DNA of 64,000 bases, taken from assembly GCA_022841205.1 (NCBI GenBank), contig JALHCK010000004.1, forward strand, positions 124,001 to 188,000, in the 5' to 3' direction. The stretch is from Methanomicrobiales archaeon (lineage in GTDB: Archaea; Halobacteriota; Methanomicrobia; Methanomicrobiales; Methanospirillaceae). A model generated the notes under the pieces. The model saw only the letters and a program-made list of their open reading frames with translations. It was not told the origin of the DNA and made no database searches. Both the position numbers and the translations under genes were made by a program. Below are positions 17,329-25,063 of the stretch, in pieces; position 1 is the stretch's first letter, and each line of letters starts with the position of its first letter.

Positions 17329-18741
17329 ATGGACTCCAGCCAGCGGATACCTCTTTTCATCCTCGTTCTCGGAACCATGATGGGGGCGCTGGACAGCACC
17401 ATCGTGATCCTGGCCTTCCCCTCGATTTCCGCGTCCCTCCATTCCGACCTCGTGGTAACGCTGTGGGTCATAATCATCTATCTCCTGGTGATCGCGGTCA
17501 CCACCACCCAGCTCGGCCGCATCGGAGACATCTGGGGGAGGAGCCGGATGTTCAATGCCGGGTTTGCCATTTTCACCATCGGCTCACTCTTCTGCGGGAT
17601 GTCTGGCACCATCACCCACCTCATCGCCGCCCGGGCGGTTCAGGCCGTCGGCGGGGCCCTGCTTGAGGCCAACAGCGGGGCGATCGTTGCCGACTCGTTC
17701 CCCCGGCACGAGAGGGGAAAGGCCTTTGGCTATATCTCGCTTGGGTGGACGAGCGGGGCGATGCTCGGGATCGTGCTCGGCGGTATTATCACCACGTTCG
17801 TGGGATGGGAGTTCATCTTCTTCATCAACGTCCCCATCGGGATCGCAGCCACCATTCTCGGGATGCACTACCTGCGGGACAAAACAAGGACGCCGGCCGG
17901 CCTCGATCTTGTCGGGATGGTAATCCTTGGAGCTGCGCTGATGCTCCTCTCCTACGGTGCGGTGGACTTTGTCTCCTTCGGCGCTTCAACTTCAAACCTT
18001 CTCTTCGCTGTTGCAGGGGTTTTTGCTATCCTGGTATTTTTCCTCCACGAGCGTCGGACTCCGCATCCGCTCCTTGAGACTGATGTATTGAAGGGCGATA
18101 TCCTCCGTTACTCGATTGTTGCAGCATTTTTCCAGAGCCTTGGCTACCTCTCGGTCGTCTTCATGATCACCATGTACCTGCAGGGCATCAGGGGGCTGTC
18201 CCCGCTCAATGCAGCCCTCCTCCTGACCCCCGGTTACCTGATGGGGAGCCTCCTTTCACCATTCATGGGTGCTTACTCTGACCGTTACGGGGCAAGGGTT
18301 ATCGCCACCACCGGGTTGATGGTCCTCATGGGAGCCACAGGGCTTTACCTCCTCCTTGGAGTCCACACCTCCCTCACTTTCGTCCTCTTGGTCTCGGCGG
18401 TCACCGGAATTGGGACGTCCATGTTCTACCCGGCAAACACCAGCGCCGTCATGGCCCATGCCAGGGAGCAATCTTTCGGCACGACATCAGGGATCCTGAG
18501 GACTGTGCAGAATATCGGGGTGCTTGGAAGCTTCGTCGTGGCCATCACCATAGCTTCTGCCAGTATCCCCCGTGAGGTCGCCTTCGAGGTCTTCATCGGC
18601 ACCACCAACCTGATCGGGGGGGTGAGCGAAGCGTTCCTGGCAGGGATCGATGCCGCACTTGTGGCCTCGATAGCCATCATGGCCGTTGCCTGTGCCTTCT
18701 CCTGGGCCCGGGGGAAAGATATTCGGCGGGCACCAGGGTGA
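17329..18741 (+). CDS. MFS multidrug-type exporter (DHA2, 14-TM)
   Basis: A 470-residue major facilitator with about 14 membrane helices. It shows the DHA2 motifs LDSTIVILAFPSIS in helix 1, QLGRIGDIWGRSRMF (motif A-like) between helices 2 and 3, RAVQAVGGALLEANSGAIV, and a central pair of extra helices. These proteins expel drugs or hydrophobic compounds using the proton gradient. ATG 17329 places helix 1 properly; the ribosome-binding site is weak. It is monocistronic, and the T8 run after yjbQ's upstream gap separates it from the next gene. Substrate unknown. Confidence 0.9.
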   Translation: MDSSQRIPLFILVLGTMMGALDSTIVILAFPSISASLHSDLVVTLWVIIIYLLVIAVTTTQLGRIGDIWGRSRMFNAGFAIFTIGSLFCGMSGTITHLIAARAVQAVGGALLEANSGAIVADSFPRHERGKAFGYISLGWTSGAMLGIVLGGIITTFVGWEFIFFINVPIGIAATILGMHYLRDKTRTPAGLDLVGMVILGAALMLLSYGAVDFVSFGASTSNLLFAVAGVFAILVFFLHERRTPHPLLETDVLKGDILRYSIVAAFFQSLGYLSVVFMITMYLQGIRGLSPLNAALLLTPGYLMGSLLSPFMGAYSDRYGARVIATTGLMVLMGATGLYLLLGVHTSLTFVLLVSAVTGIGTSMFYPANTSAVMAHAREQSFGTTSGILRTVQNIGVLGSFVVAITIASASIPREVAFEVFIGTTNLIGGVSEAFLAGIDAALVASIAIMAVACAFSWARGKDIRRAPG

Positions 18742-18792
18742 TGTACCCGAATAACCCGACACCCGCAGACTGTGAGATGAAGGCGGGTAAGA

Positions 18793-18800
18793 TTTTTTTT
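18793..18800 (+). terminator. T8 run after the MFS gene
   Basis: Eight T residues about 50 bases after the exporter stop and 33 bases before the YjbQ start. It is a plausible transcription terminator for the exporter. Confidence 0.5.
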
Positions 18801-18833
18801 AACTGATGGCAATAGCACAACGAGGTGAACCAA

Positions 18834-19235
18834 GTGAAGTGGACGAGGGTTGAAGTCAGGACCGGTTCTAGGACACAGCTTATCGATATCACTGGCATTG
18901 TTACAGGTGAACTGGCAAAGACGGGGGTAAAGAACGGCACCTGCTTCGTGTACATGCCACATACGACGGCTGGCCTGACCATCAATGAAAACGCGGACCC
19001 GGACGTTGCGAGGGACATCCTCGCGAGCCTTGCACGCCTGGTTCCAGCAACAGGAGATTACCGGCATGCCGAAGGAAACTCCGATGCCCATATCAAGGCA
19101 TCGCTCGTGGGCTTTTCCCTCATGGTGCCGGTTATCGATGGCCGCCTGGCGCTAGGTACCTGGCAGGGTCTATACTTCTGCGAGTTTGACGGTCCCCGTC
19201 AAAGGCACGTTCTGGTCGGAATAACAGGGGGGTAG
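18834..19235 (+). CDS. YjbQ/UPF0047 family protein
   Basis: 133 residues of the YjbQ fold: FVYMPHTTAGLTINENADPD, the HAEGNSDAHIKASL histidine motif and GTWQGLYFCEFDGPR. Family members are small beta-rich trimers; some have weak thiamine-phosphate synthase activity, and the physiological role is unsettled. GTG 18834 sits six bases after GAGGTG; the GTG at 18825 lies inside that ribosome-binding site. It follows the exporter but is separated by a T-run, so it is probably its own unit. Confidence 0.88.
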   Translation: MKWTRVEVRTGSRTQLIDITGIVTGELAKTGVKNGTCFVYMPHTTAGLTINENADPDVARDILASLARLVPATGDYRHAEGNSDAHIKASLVGFSLMVPVIDGRLALGTWQGLYFCEFDGPRQRHVLVGITGG

Positions 19236-19923
19236 ACTGGAGGCTGTGTGTTCACCAGCTGTTGAAAAATGCGGGGAACGCCGGCCAAAACTGCTACGGG
19301 CGGGGTGACTGCTCCGTCTTCCCGGGTCCGTAAACTTCCAGATCCTTGACCTCCGAAGAAGGGGAATTATTCTCACAGAGTTCTTACATGAATGTTGTAT
19401 CCCCGGGTTTTATGATCATTGGGGATATGTTCCCGCGATTCAGCGGAGCAGGACCCGTTTCCGATGGGCGATGTTATCGGGGTCTGAATTTTTCTTCCAA
19501 CCGGCTTTCAGACTTCGGTGCACTTCTTGCCAGGGAGAAGCATTGGCTCAGGACCTGTTCTCGAAGGAGTTCCCGGGTTCGAATCTGTATCCGGTTCTCC
19601 AAAAGGATTGTAAATATAAATTTTCCGTATTCACGGTTCTTTTTATTCGCGTATTTGCATCCCGCAGAAACTTATGACGATTGCCAGAGTCCGGGTCAAG
19701 AATACCTTCTCCTGTATCAATTTCAATCTCAGGCAACTGTGCACCCTCAACCAACGATCTGCATAGCGGGAGCTCATTCGGAATTTCAGGAAGAAACAGG
19801 GTCACTCTGGGAAGGGTAGGATAGGAGGGCGGTAGTAGTCGATGAAAGAGGGAGGTTAATGGCAATCCTCTTATAAAATTCCGATAGAAATGTTTATGTT
19901 GCTCATCGATTATAGTCCCAACC
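19236..19923. other. 688-bp gap with a tRNA-Leu relic
   Basis: No convincing gene on either strand. The open frames here have stop-free stretches by chance and no ribosome-binding sites. It contains the tRNA-like remnant at 19534-19601 and, at its right end, the TATA-like TTATAAAA near 19871 for the small membrane gene at 19924. Confidence 0.6.
19534..19601 (+). pseudogene. Degenerate tRNA-Leu remnant
   Basis: From the anticodon loop onward it matches the tRNA-Leu(CAA) at 15586 at about 33 of 44 positions, sharing TTCTCG, AGGAGTTC and the GGTTCGAAT T-loop; the anticodon position reads CAG. GGAGAA at the 5' end can pair with TTCTCC at the 3' end. However, the D arm is missing and the T stem does not pair, so it cannot be a working tRNA. 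It is either a decayed tRNA-Leu(CAG) or the 3' half left by recombination. Confidence 0.6.
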
Positions 19924-20136
19924 ATGATATTTAAAGACCCCAGGACGTGGGTTTTTTATTACCTAATCTGTTTCGTAGCCCTCCTCTGGGTGGGATTTCT
20001 GACTGTAAAGGGAGTGATGATCTTTGTGAGTCTTTTTATCACGACTATCGTATTGGGATTTTCCATTCTCCTGTGCCTGATGCTTTTTATGGAAAAAAGA
20101 AGGGATCCACATGAGAACGATAATACCGCAAAATGA
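19924..20136 (+). CDS. Small two-helix membrane protein (paralogue of the one at 20538)
   Basis: 70 residues with two membrane helices (about residues 9-29 and 32-57) and a charged tail. It aligns along its length with the protein at 20538: both read (M)(I/V)-x-x-D-(P/R)-x-x-W near the start, then LLWVG and VM/AMI. A TATA-like TTATAAAA sits near 19871 and the start is ATG 19924. No function is known to me. With the next two genes it forms a cluster of three very small membrane proteins. Confidence 0.65.
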   Translation: MIFKDPRTWVFYYLICFVALLWVGFLTVKGVMIFVSLFITTIVLGFSILLCLMLFMEKRRDPHENDNTAK

Positions 20137-20185
20137 GGAGAAAACACGAATCTTTATCGTGTGAAAAAAACATTTCGTGAAGACA

Positions 20186-20431
20186 ATGAAATCGAGCCCC
20201 TTTACCATGATCATGATCGCCCTCCTGCTCCTCATCATACTGCTGGGCGGGATGATCTTCATAGGGCTCATGCTCATGATATCATATGGAGACGGGCAGG
20301 AAATGGCGGCGGCCCCGCTTGTCCGGTTCGTACAGTGGATGGGTGAGACGACGCTTGGCATCCTGATCTTCATTGCAGAAGTAATCAACGGGGTGCTCCA
20401 GAATATTGAGACCTTTCTTAGTGGACTGTAA
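20186..20431 (+). CDS. Small membrane protein, unknown
   Basis: 81 residues with a strongly hydrophobic helix at residues 7-32 (rich in L, I, M) and a second, amphipathic one at 52-75. GTGA lies five bases before ATG 20186; the GTG at 20177 is an alternative start. It lies between two paralogous small membrane proteins but is not clearly related to them. A membrane-stress or pore-type role is imaginable but unsupported. Confidence 0.55.
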   Translation: MKSSPFTMIMIALLLLIILLGGMIFIGLMLMISYGDGQEMAAAPLVRFVQWMGETTLGILIFIAEVINGVLQNIETFLSGL

Positions 20432-20537
20432 TTTCACCCTCAGCTGATATTCATCGATCCGATTAATGAACGCCTGAGGAATTAATATCGAAGCTCCTTT
20501 CCAATAAATTCCTATGTCACCTGGTTGTGGCATCCAT

Positions 20538-20768
20538 ATGGTGCTGTCAGACCGGAAATTCTGGATAATCTACATCCTTGCCTGCTTTTCAGTCCTTCTC
20601 TGGGTGGGGCTTTCCGCAGTGCAGGGAGCGATGATCATCGTGGCGATGATCATCACGCTTGCAGTTGCCAGCATTTCCGCAATACTCTGTATGATGCTGA
20701 TATCGGATCTGAAAAACAATACCCCCGGTGGAGCGGGCATCAGCCTGTCAAGCCAGGCGCCTGAGTGA
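20538..20768 (+). CDS. Small two-helix membrane protein (paralogue of the one at 19924)
   Basis: 76 residues with two membrane helices and a short polar tail. The segment VLLWVGLSAVQGAMIIVAM parallels ALLWVGFLTVKGVMIFVSL in the 19924 protein, so the two are duplicated genes that have diverged. ATG 20538 is chosen because its product aligns with the paralogue's N-terminus; ATG 20514 in frame would add eight residues. An AT-rich TTAATAT near 20482 may be the promoter. Function unknown. Confidence 0.6.
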   Translation: MVLSDRKFWIIYILACFSVLLWVGLSAVQGAMIIVAMIITLAVASISAILCMMLISDLKNNTPGGAGISLSSQAPE

Positions 20769-21296
20769 AATAGAGGCTGTCATTCCCGGGCTTTCCAGTA
20801 GCTTGGGCGTCAAGCGGCAGGCATGGCTATTCTTCAGTCCAGGAGGGGAATCCCATTTTCCCGGGCAGTATCTCCGGTTGCAACCAGTGTTAACTGTTCC
20901 AGGAATTCCGGACCGGCGATGAAATCCCGGGATTGAATCGATTCCCCTGGCGGTATTTGTACGTTCATTCTTATATGCGGTCCTGAAAACCCGGAGCCCC
21001 GGCTGTGATTCTCACCATCCCGGTGATGGCCACAGATTAAACCGAAATATCTTTCGTGCTGATGCTACAATCACCCTATGTTCTGCGATAACTATTCAGC
21101 CCGCCTGGTGCGCTGTTGGACTCCCGCCAGACAGAGATCGGGATATATGAACGCAGGACCCTCCGTGCGATCGCTCGCAGTTCGCACACCTTGAATGCCT
21201 GGGTCACCTGAGCACTCCCCCTTTCTGCCCGGGTGACAAAGGCCACGGTGCTTCCGCCCGGTTCTTCATATCCGGGCCCGAATACTAAAAAAAGAG
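20769..21296. other. 528-bp gap, no feature recognised
   Basis: No ribosome-binding site with a credible ORF, no tRNA fold and no repeat was found. The final 20 bases before 21297 are A-rich and may carry the promoter or leader of the next gene. Confidence 0.5.
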
Positions 21297-21824
21297 ATGA
21301 CTCCCCGGATAAGAACAGTGATCCTCACCGCCATCGCCCTCATCCTGGCCGGGATCGTGGTCGTTTTCGTCTTCAGCCTGCTGTCTCAGCCCGCCGTGCC
21401 AAAACCTCCTCCGGAGGTGCCGGTTACCGGGAAACCTCCAGTTTCCGTGCCCCCCGAGCCGCCGTCATCACCGGCTGCCACGGTAACTACGACCATCGTC
21501 CAGGGGCCGCCATCGTTCCGGCTCCTGGTCACTCCGGTCGAGGCCCGTGCCCGGCGGGGCGAGGCAATCCAGTACACGATGACCATAGAGCCGAAAGGGG
21601 GATTCGATAAGCCGGTGTCCCTTCGTCTCGATGTGCGGGCGCTCTTCCTCTACAGTGAATCTTTCGACCTGGGGACTGTCGATCCCCCTTACCCAAAGAG
21701 CGTCGGCTACCGGTTCGTGGTCCCTGCCAATGCCCCGCCCGGGATCACGGTCAGCGGGGTGCTCTCAGGGGAAGGAGGGGGGCTCCGCGATACGGTATCC
21801 CTTGTCCTGATAATCAGCGGGTAG
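21297..21824 (+). CDS. Membrane-anchored extracellular protein with Pro-rich linker
   Basis: 175 residues: one N-terminal membrane anchor or signal (residues 8-30), a proline/threonine/valine-rich linker (about 33-68), then an Ig-like or cohesin-like beta domain (FRLLVTPVEARARRGEAI, YTMTIEPKGGFDKPVSL). The C-terminal pattern VPANAPPGITVSGVLSGEG resembles extracellular beta-sandwich domains that end a secreted protein. A short A-rich GAGATG start region is present. Role unknown; surface location is inferred from the topology. Confidence 0.65.
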   Translation: MTPRIRTVILTAIALILAGIVVVFVFSLLSQPAVPKPPPEVPVTGKPPVSVPPEPPSSPAATVTTTIVQGPPSFRLLVTPVEARARRGEAIQYTMTIEPKGGFDKPVSLRLDVRALFLYSESFDLGTVDPPYPKSVGYRFVVPANAPPGITVSGVLSGEGGGLRDTVSLVLIISG

Positions 21825-21830
21825 GAACCG

Positions 21831-22364
21831 TCATTCATCCCCTTCGGGCGGGAAATGCAGCAGCATGTAGCGCACCTTCCGGGCGTTCACGCAGTCCCGC
21901 ACGTCCCGTTCCCGCCGGGAGAGCACCGGGTTTCGCGAGGTCTTGATCTCGGCAAAAACGATCTCCCGGATACCGCCTTCTGAAAGGCCATCGAAGATGA
22001 CCAGGTCGATCGGGCTTCCGAGGAACCGGGCGTCTCTTGGGTCGAAGGGGAAACCGGGAAAGAACGGGACGAGGTGCTCGGTCACCTTCCCCCGGGTTAC
22101 CGATTCGCTCCGCTTGATTGCATCCGACCGGATGGCCTCCTCCTCGCGTACCCTCCAGCCCTCGAAGAGGATCTGTGCCTTCTCACCTGAGAGCCGCTCC
22201 AGTTCTCCTGCCTGCCAGCGGGACATTGCCTCCTGTTCCCGTACCTGCCATGACTCGAAGATCTCGCGGGCCCGTGACTCGATCCGGTTGCCCTGGCGGA
22301 CGTAGAGGTAGAAGACAACGAAGAGGGTGCCGAGCAGGAGGAAGATTACCGCCCATTCAATCAT
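21831..22364 (-). CDS. Membrane-anchored endonuclease-like protein related to Holliday junction resolvase
   Basis: 177 residues: an N-terminal membrane helix (about 3-22), a long charged helical stretch with repeated WQ/EGW-VREQEA motifs, then a PD-(D/E)xK-like nuclease core (GSPIDLVIFDGL, IVFAEIKTS). This layout matches the archaeal family described as related to Holliday junction resolvases. The nuclease signature D...ExK is intact. The membrane anchor makes a role in ordinary recombination doubtful; the substrate is unknown. It is convergent with the gene at 21297 and divergent from 22432. Confidence 0.75.
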   Translation of the reverse strand: MIEWAVIFLLLGTLFVVFYLYVRQGNRIESRAREIFESWQVREQEAMSRWQAGELERLSGEKAQILFEGWRVREEEAIRSDAIKRSESVTRGKVTEHLVPFFPGFPFDPRDARFLGSPIDLVIFDGLSEGGIREIVFAEIKTSRNPVLSRRERDVRDCVNARKVRYMLLHFPPEGDE

Positions 22365-22431
22365 GGATTCGCCAGTTTACTCTCTGTAGGGCTGGAAACC
22401 TCTTTAAATCCGCTCTCCATATCCTGAAGCT

Positions 22432-23007
22432 ATGCCTGGTATCACCGCGGCCCCGGGAAATGTCCCGGGCTGGCTTCGCGTCATCAAGATCATCGCCGGA
22501 ATCGTCCTCGTGATACTCTCCATCATGGCCTGGGGCAATCCCCTGATCGCCGAACGGGCGTTCGTTTTTATCTTCGGCCTGGCCCTGGTCGTTTTAGGCA
22601 CCATGCGCATGGGGGACGGGATCTTTGGCCGTTCCCTGTCCCCGGGAGTTCGCGTGCTGCTGGTCGTTCTTGGCATGGTTCTCGTGGGAATCGGATTTTT
22701 TGCAATCGCCGTCCCGCCTGCCGGGGCGCTGACCATGATCTACTTCTTTGCCTTCGCCCTGATGCTTGCCGGCCTTGACCGTCTGGCGATGGACTGGGGA
22801 GGGATCCCGGGACCGGTATTGCCGTCATGGGCGCGGTATTTCAGCATCATCGCCGGCATCTTTGCCATCCTTGCCGGTTTTGTCATCCTTTTCTTCCCCG
22901 GGCTCGGGGCGGCACTGCTCTTCGCGATCATCGCGATCGTGATCCTCATCCTCGGGATCGAGATGGTAGTGTCAGGGATACGGGGCCGGAGGATCATCCC
23001 CGCCTGA
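22432..23007 (+). CDS. HdeD/DUF308-family membrane protein
   Basis: 191 residues with six closely spaced membrane helices in the DUF308 (HdeD-like) pattern, for example VIKIIAGIVLVILSIMAW and FAIIAIVILILGIEMVVSGI. The function of the archaeal members is not known; HdeD of Escherichia coli is linked to acid resistance. A TATA-like CTTTAAAT at about 22402-22409 lies 22-30 bases before ATG 22432, so the mRNA is probably leaderless. A T7 run follows the stop. Confidence 0.8.
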   Translation: MPGITAAPGNVPGWLRVIKIIAGIVLVILSIMAWGNPLIAERAFVFIFGLALVVLGTMRMGDGIFGRSLSPGVRVLLVVLGMVLVGIGFFAIAVPPAGALTMIYFFAFALMLAGLDRLAMDWGGIPGPVLPSWARYFSIIAGIFAILAGFVILFFPGLGAALLFAIIAIVILILGIEMVVSGIRGRRIIPA

Positions 23008-23014
23008 TTTTTTT
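23008..23014 (+). terminator. T7 run directly after the DUF308 gene
   Basis: Seven T residues immediately after the stop codon, a likely archaeal terminator. Confidence 0.55.
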
Positions 23015-23381
23015 AAGAACAGGGATGGGCCCTGTCCCTGGGGAAGCTGGGCAAGTAAGAACCTCCATGGACTGCGGCAGGATGTACCGATGATGTTTTT
23101 GTCATCGTCGCGGAGCGCCGGTTTCACCGGGCAGGGCTGCCGAACGAATCCCGGTGGCCACAATGTTCCGGATATACCGCGATTGCGAGGTTCGGGAGGC
23201 CCTGGGTTGACCGGGGCTGTCCCGGCCACCGGGTCATGAGGGGTCCGTCCTGCTTTTCTGCCGCTTTCTTTTTGGAACGGGCGGATAACCGTGTACCCGG
23301 ATGGATGATCCCTCCTCCTTTCTGCCGGGAGACAGTTTCTTAAGATCGAAACGCAAAAATTTTTTACCTGGAGTTGATGGA

Positions 23382-23687
23382 CTGACCAACAAGAAGGGTC
23401 CTGGAGAACCAGAAGAGATCATCAGGGTTCGTCTCCCGAACAAGCGGAACCGGGAGATCTTTGCCTGCGCCGAGCTGATGATGGGTGCAAACCATATCCG
23501 GGTGCGGTGTTTTGACGGGGTCACCCGGATGGGCCGGATCAAGGGAAAGATCAAGAAGAGAGTCTGGATCCGGGAGGGGGATATCCTCATTGTTGTCCCC
23601 TGGAGCTTCCAGGACGACAAGTGTGATATCATCTTCCGGTATACCGGGCCACAGGTCGAGTGGCTCCGCAGGAACAAGTATTTATAA
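23382..23687 (+). CDS. eif1a: Translation initiation factor aIF1A
   Basis: Archaeal IF1A, which binds the small-subunit A site during start-codon selection. The S1-like OB domain is complete: EIIRVRLPNKRNREIF, MMGANHIRVRCFDG, RMGRIKGKIKKRVWIREGD, then ILIVVPWSFQDDKCDI. The family start normally lies a few residues before EEIIRVRLP. In this frame no ATG, GTG or TTG is available there; the nearest ATG is 23301. CTG 23382 has GGAG eight bases upstream and gives (M)TNKKGPGEPEE, the expected length of 101 residues. The AT-rich AAAAATTTTTTA at 23355-23366 would be the promoter and lies inside the longer frame. Identity is certain, the start uncertain. Confidence 0.9.
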   Translation: MTNKKGPGEPEEIIRVRLPNKRNREIFACAELMMGANHIRVRCFDGVTRMGRIKGKIKKRVWIREGDILIVVPWSFQDDKCDIIFRYTGPQVEWLRRNKYL

Positions 23688-23800
23688 GAACCCGGACACG
23701 GCAGACACCGGTGGGATAACCTCTCCATCATTGCACGTGGATAAATTGTAGATTCAGGAGGAAAGGAATCCCTCTGGATCTGAAAGAAGAATCCTGTTCG

Positions 23801-23911
23801 TCACGTACTGATACTTGAAATCATACCCCAACCCAGAATCGCGAACATAATAACGATCAGGGCGAGCATGACTCCCTGGGTAACATTTGGTTTTGCAGCA
23901 AGGGCACCCAT
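23801..23911 (-). CDS. 36-residue single-helix membrane peptide (tiny paralogue 1)
   Basis: A minus-strand ORF of 36 residues: start MGALAAKPNVTQG, then a hydrophobic helix (LALIVIMFAILGWGMI, residues 16-31). A perfect GGAGG lies eight bases before the ATG, one of the best ribosome-binding sites in the window. Between TATA-like sequence and start lies the inverted repeat at 23944-23962. The protein ends in the same W-G-M-I motif as the 33-residue protein encoded at 24562, and the two share layout, strand and upstream palindrome. Function unknown. Confidence 0.6.
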   Translation of the reverse strand: MGALAAKPNVTQGVMLALIVIMFAILGWGMISSIST

Positions 23912-24561
23912 ATCCTATTCCTCCATTAATCGATTAGATTAACGTTCATCGTTCTGATGAACTCCTATATGATTCGATGTTTTTCTATATATTCTTTACC
24001 GCCCATACTTCTGAAGAGCAAAGAATTAGCCTTCAACTCCGGGAAAAACCGGAGAATATTACCAATATGTTACGTTCGCTCAATCAGGTCTCCATTCTGT
24101 TTGAAGACTCCTCGTGGAGGTCGTCTGTATCGCGGCGGAAATTGAAAAAACTGTCCTCGCAAATGAAAAAGGGGTATGGGTCTGCCGGGCAGATTCCCCC
24201 CGGCAGGCTGTTCGACGGCCCTTACATGAAACAGATCGTTTCCTGCAACACCGTGGACCCGGGAGTGATAGGTGGATGAGTTCCAGCAGAAATGATCCCC
24301 GCTGGCACCGGCTCCACGCAGGTGCAGGCAATCATATTACGAGATCAGGTCCAGATCGCTTCCCCCCCGTCATGCCCTGGTCGCCTTTCTGAAACACTGA
24401 AAGTGGGTTCACCGATTCCGATGAACGAATGCCATTCATGGCGTCAGGAGCAATATACCTTCTGATTTTGATCTCCGGAAACTGGAAAAGTCCCGGGCAG
24501 CCATGGGGGGGCACTTCCCGGGACAGCGGATGGTGGTGGCGGTGAAAAATTGGGGGGGCTT
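23912..24561. other. 650-bp gap between the two tiny membrane genes
   Basis: Left end holds the promoter and inverted repeat of tiny paralogue 1. A plus-strand open frame at 23977-24279 has a stretch of moderate coding character (SEEQRISLQLREKPENITNM) but no ribosome-binding site, and its start falls in the AT-rich promoter of the minus gene. I leave it uncalled. The remainder shows nothing recognisable. Confidence 0.45.
23944..23962 (-). promoter_or_regulatory. Inverted repeat upstream of tiny paralogue 1
   Basis: GTTCATC-gttct-GATGAAC on the plus strand, a perfect 7-bp inverted repeat with a 5-bp spacer. It ends 32 bases before the ATG, downstream of AT-rich TATA-like sequence (ATATATAG near 23985). 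That position would let a dimeric repressor block transcription. Confidence 0.6.
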
Positions 24562-24663
24562 TCAGGCTAATGCGATCATGCCCCATGCCGTTACCCCGAG
24601 AAGGATAATCAGCATGAAAGCGAAGGCTCCGTACATGCGGTGGATCTGATGTGCTGTTGCCAT
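24562..24663 (-). CDS. 33-residue single-helix membrane peptide (tiny paralogue 2)
   Basis: A minus-strand ORF of 33 residues: MATAHQIHRMYG, then a hydrophobic helix ending TAWGMIALA. GGGAGG lies four bases before the ATG. It has the same size class, topology and W-G-M-I ending as the 36-residue peptide at 23801, and the same palindrome architecture upstream (24709-24727). The shared regulatory site makes chance ORFs unlikely. Function unknown; small regulatory membrane proteins are one precedent. Confidence 0.6.
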   Translation of the reverse strand: MATAHQIHRMYGAFAFMLIILLGVTAWGMIALA

Positions 24664-25063
24664 TGTTCCTCCCTTGATTTCTGGATTCCTACATTTTGTG
24701 CAATTATCATTCATCATAACGATGAATATATGGTATGATTATTATAAAGTATATAAAACTATGTTTGATTTTGCGCAAAGAAGTGGGCAATCTTCCACAA
24801 TATGGCGCTAGATCAGGCTAACGCGGGCACTCATCCATGATTGGATGTTCAGGCCACACATAAATGTGCTGATTTTATTGCTATATTATTTGTTGCATGT
24901 TTATACCAGGGAAAGGAAACGAAGTGCTGGAAGAAATGTCCTGAGGAAGATATGCCGGACAATCAAAAACCCCCAGCCGCACCTGTTATGTCCCCGGTGG
25001 AGTGGAGAACTGGTTACCGGTGAAGGCCCCATCTCTTCCTGCCACCCGGGGTGAGGGTTGCAA
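24664..25063. other. 400-bp AT-rich gap
   Basis: Left end carries the leader, inverted repeat and TATA region of tiny paralogue 2. From about 24780 to 25063 no gene, RNA or repeat was recognised. Confidence 0.45.
24709..24727 (-). promoter_or_regulatory. Inverted repeat upstream of tiny paralogue 2
   Basis: ATTCATC-ataac-GATGAAT on the plus strand, a perfect 7-bp inverted repeat with a 5-bp spacer, matching the site at 23944 in the core TTCATC-N5-GATGAA. It lies 45 bases before the ATG and directly downstream of strongly TATA-like sequence (TTATATACTTTATAAT, minus strand, 24735-24752). Confidence 0.6.

Noticed and set aside
15669..19533. Integrated mobile element between tRNA-Leu and the tRNA relic
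   Set aside because: No integrase, replication or viral gene lies between them, and the relic differs too much from the tRNA 3' end to be a recent attachment site.
19346..19925. ORFs on both strands in the 19.2-19.9 kb gap
   Set aside because: No ribosome-binding sites, no family motifs, and they cross the tRNA-like remnant.
20448..20470. TTCAT-N11-ATGAA between the small membrane genes, as a third copy of the palindrome
   Set aside because: The spacer is twice as long and the arms are shorter than in the two matched sites, so it is probably chance.
23977..24279. A 100-codon plus-strand ORF next to the first inverted repeat, considered as the regulator
   Set aside because: It starts inside AT-rich promoter sequence of the minus-strand gene, has no ribosome-binding site and no recognisable helix-turn-helix; only its middle looks mildly coding.
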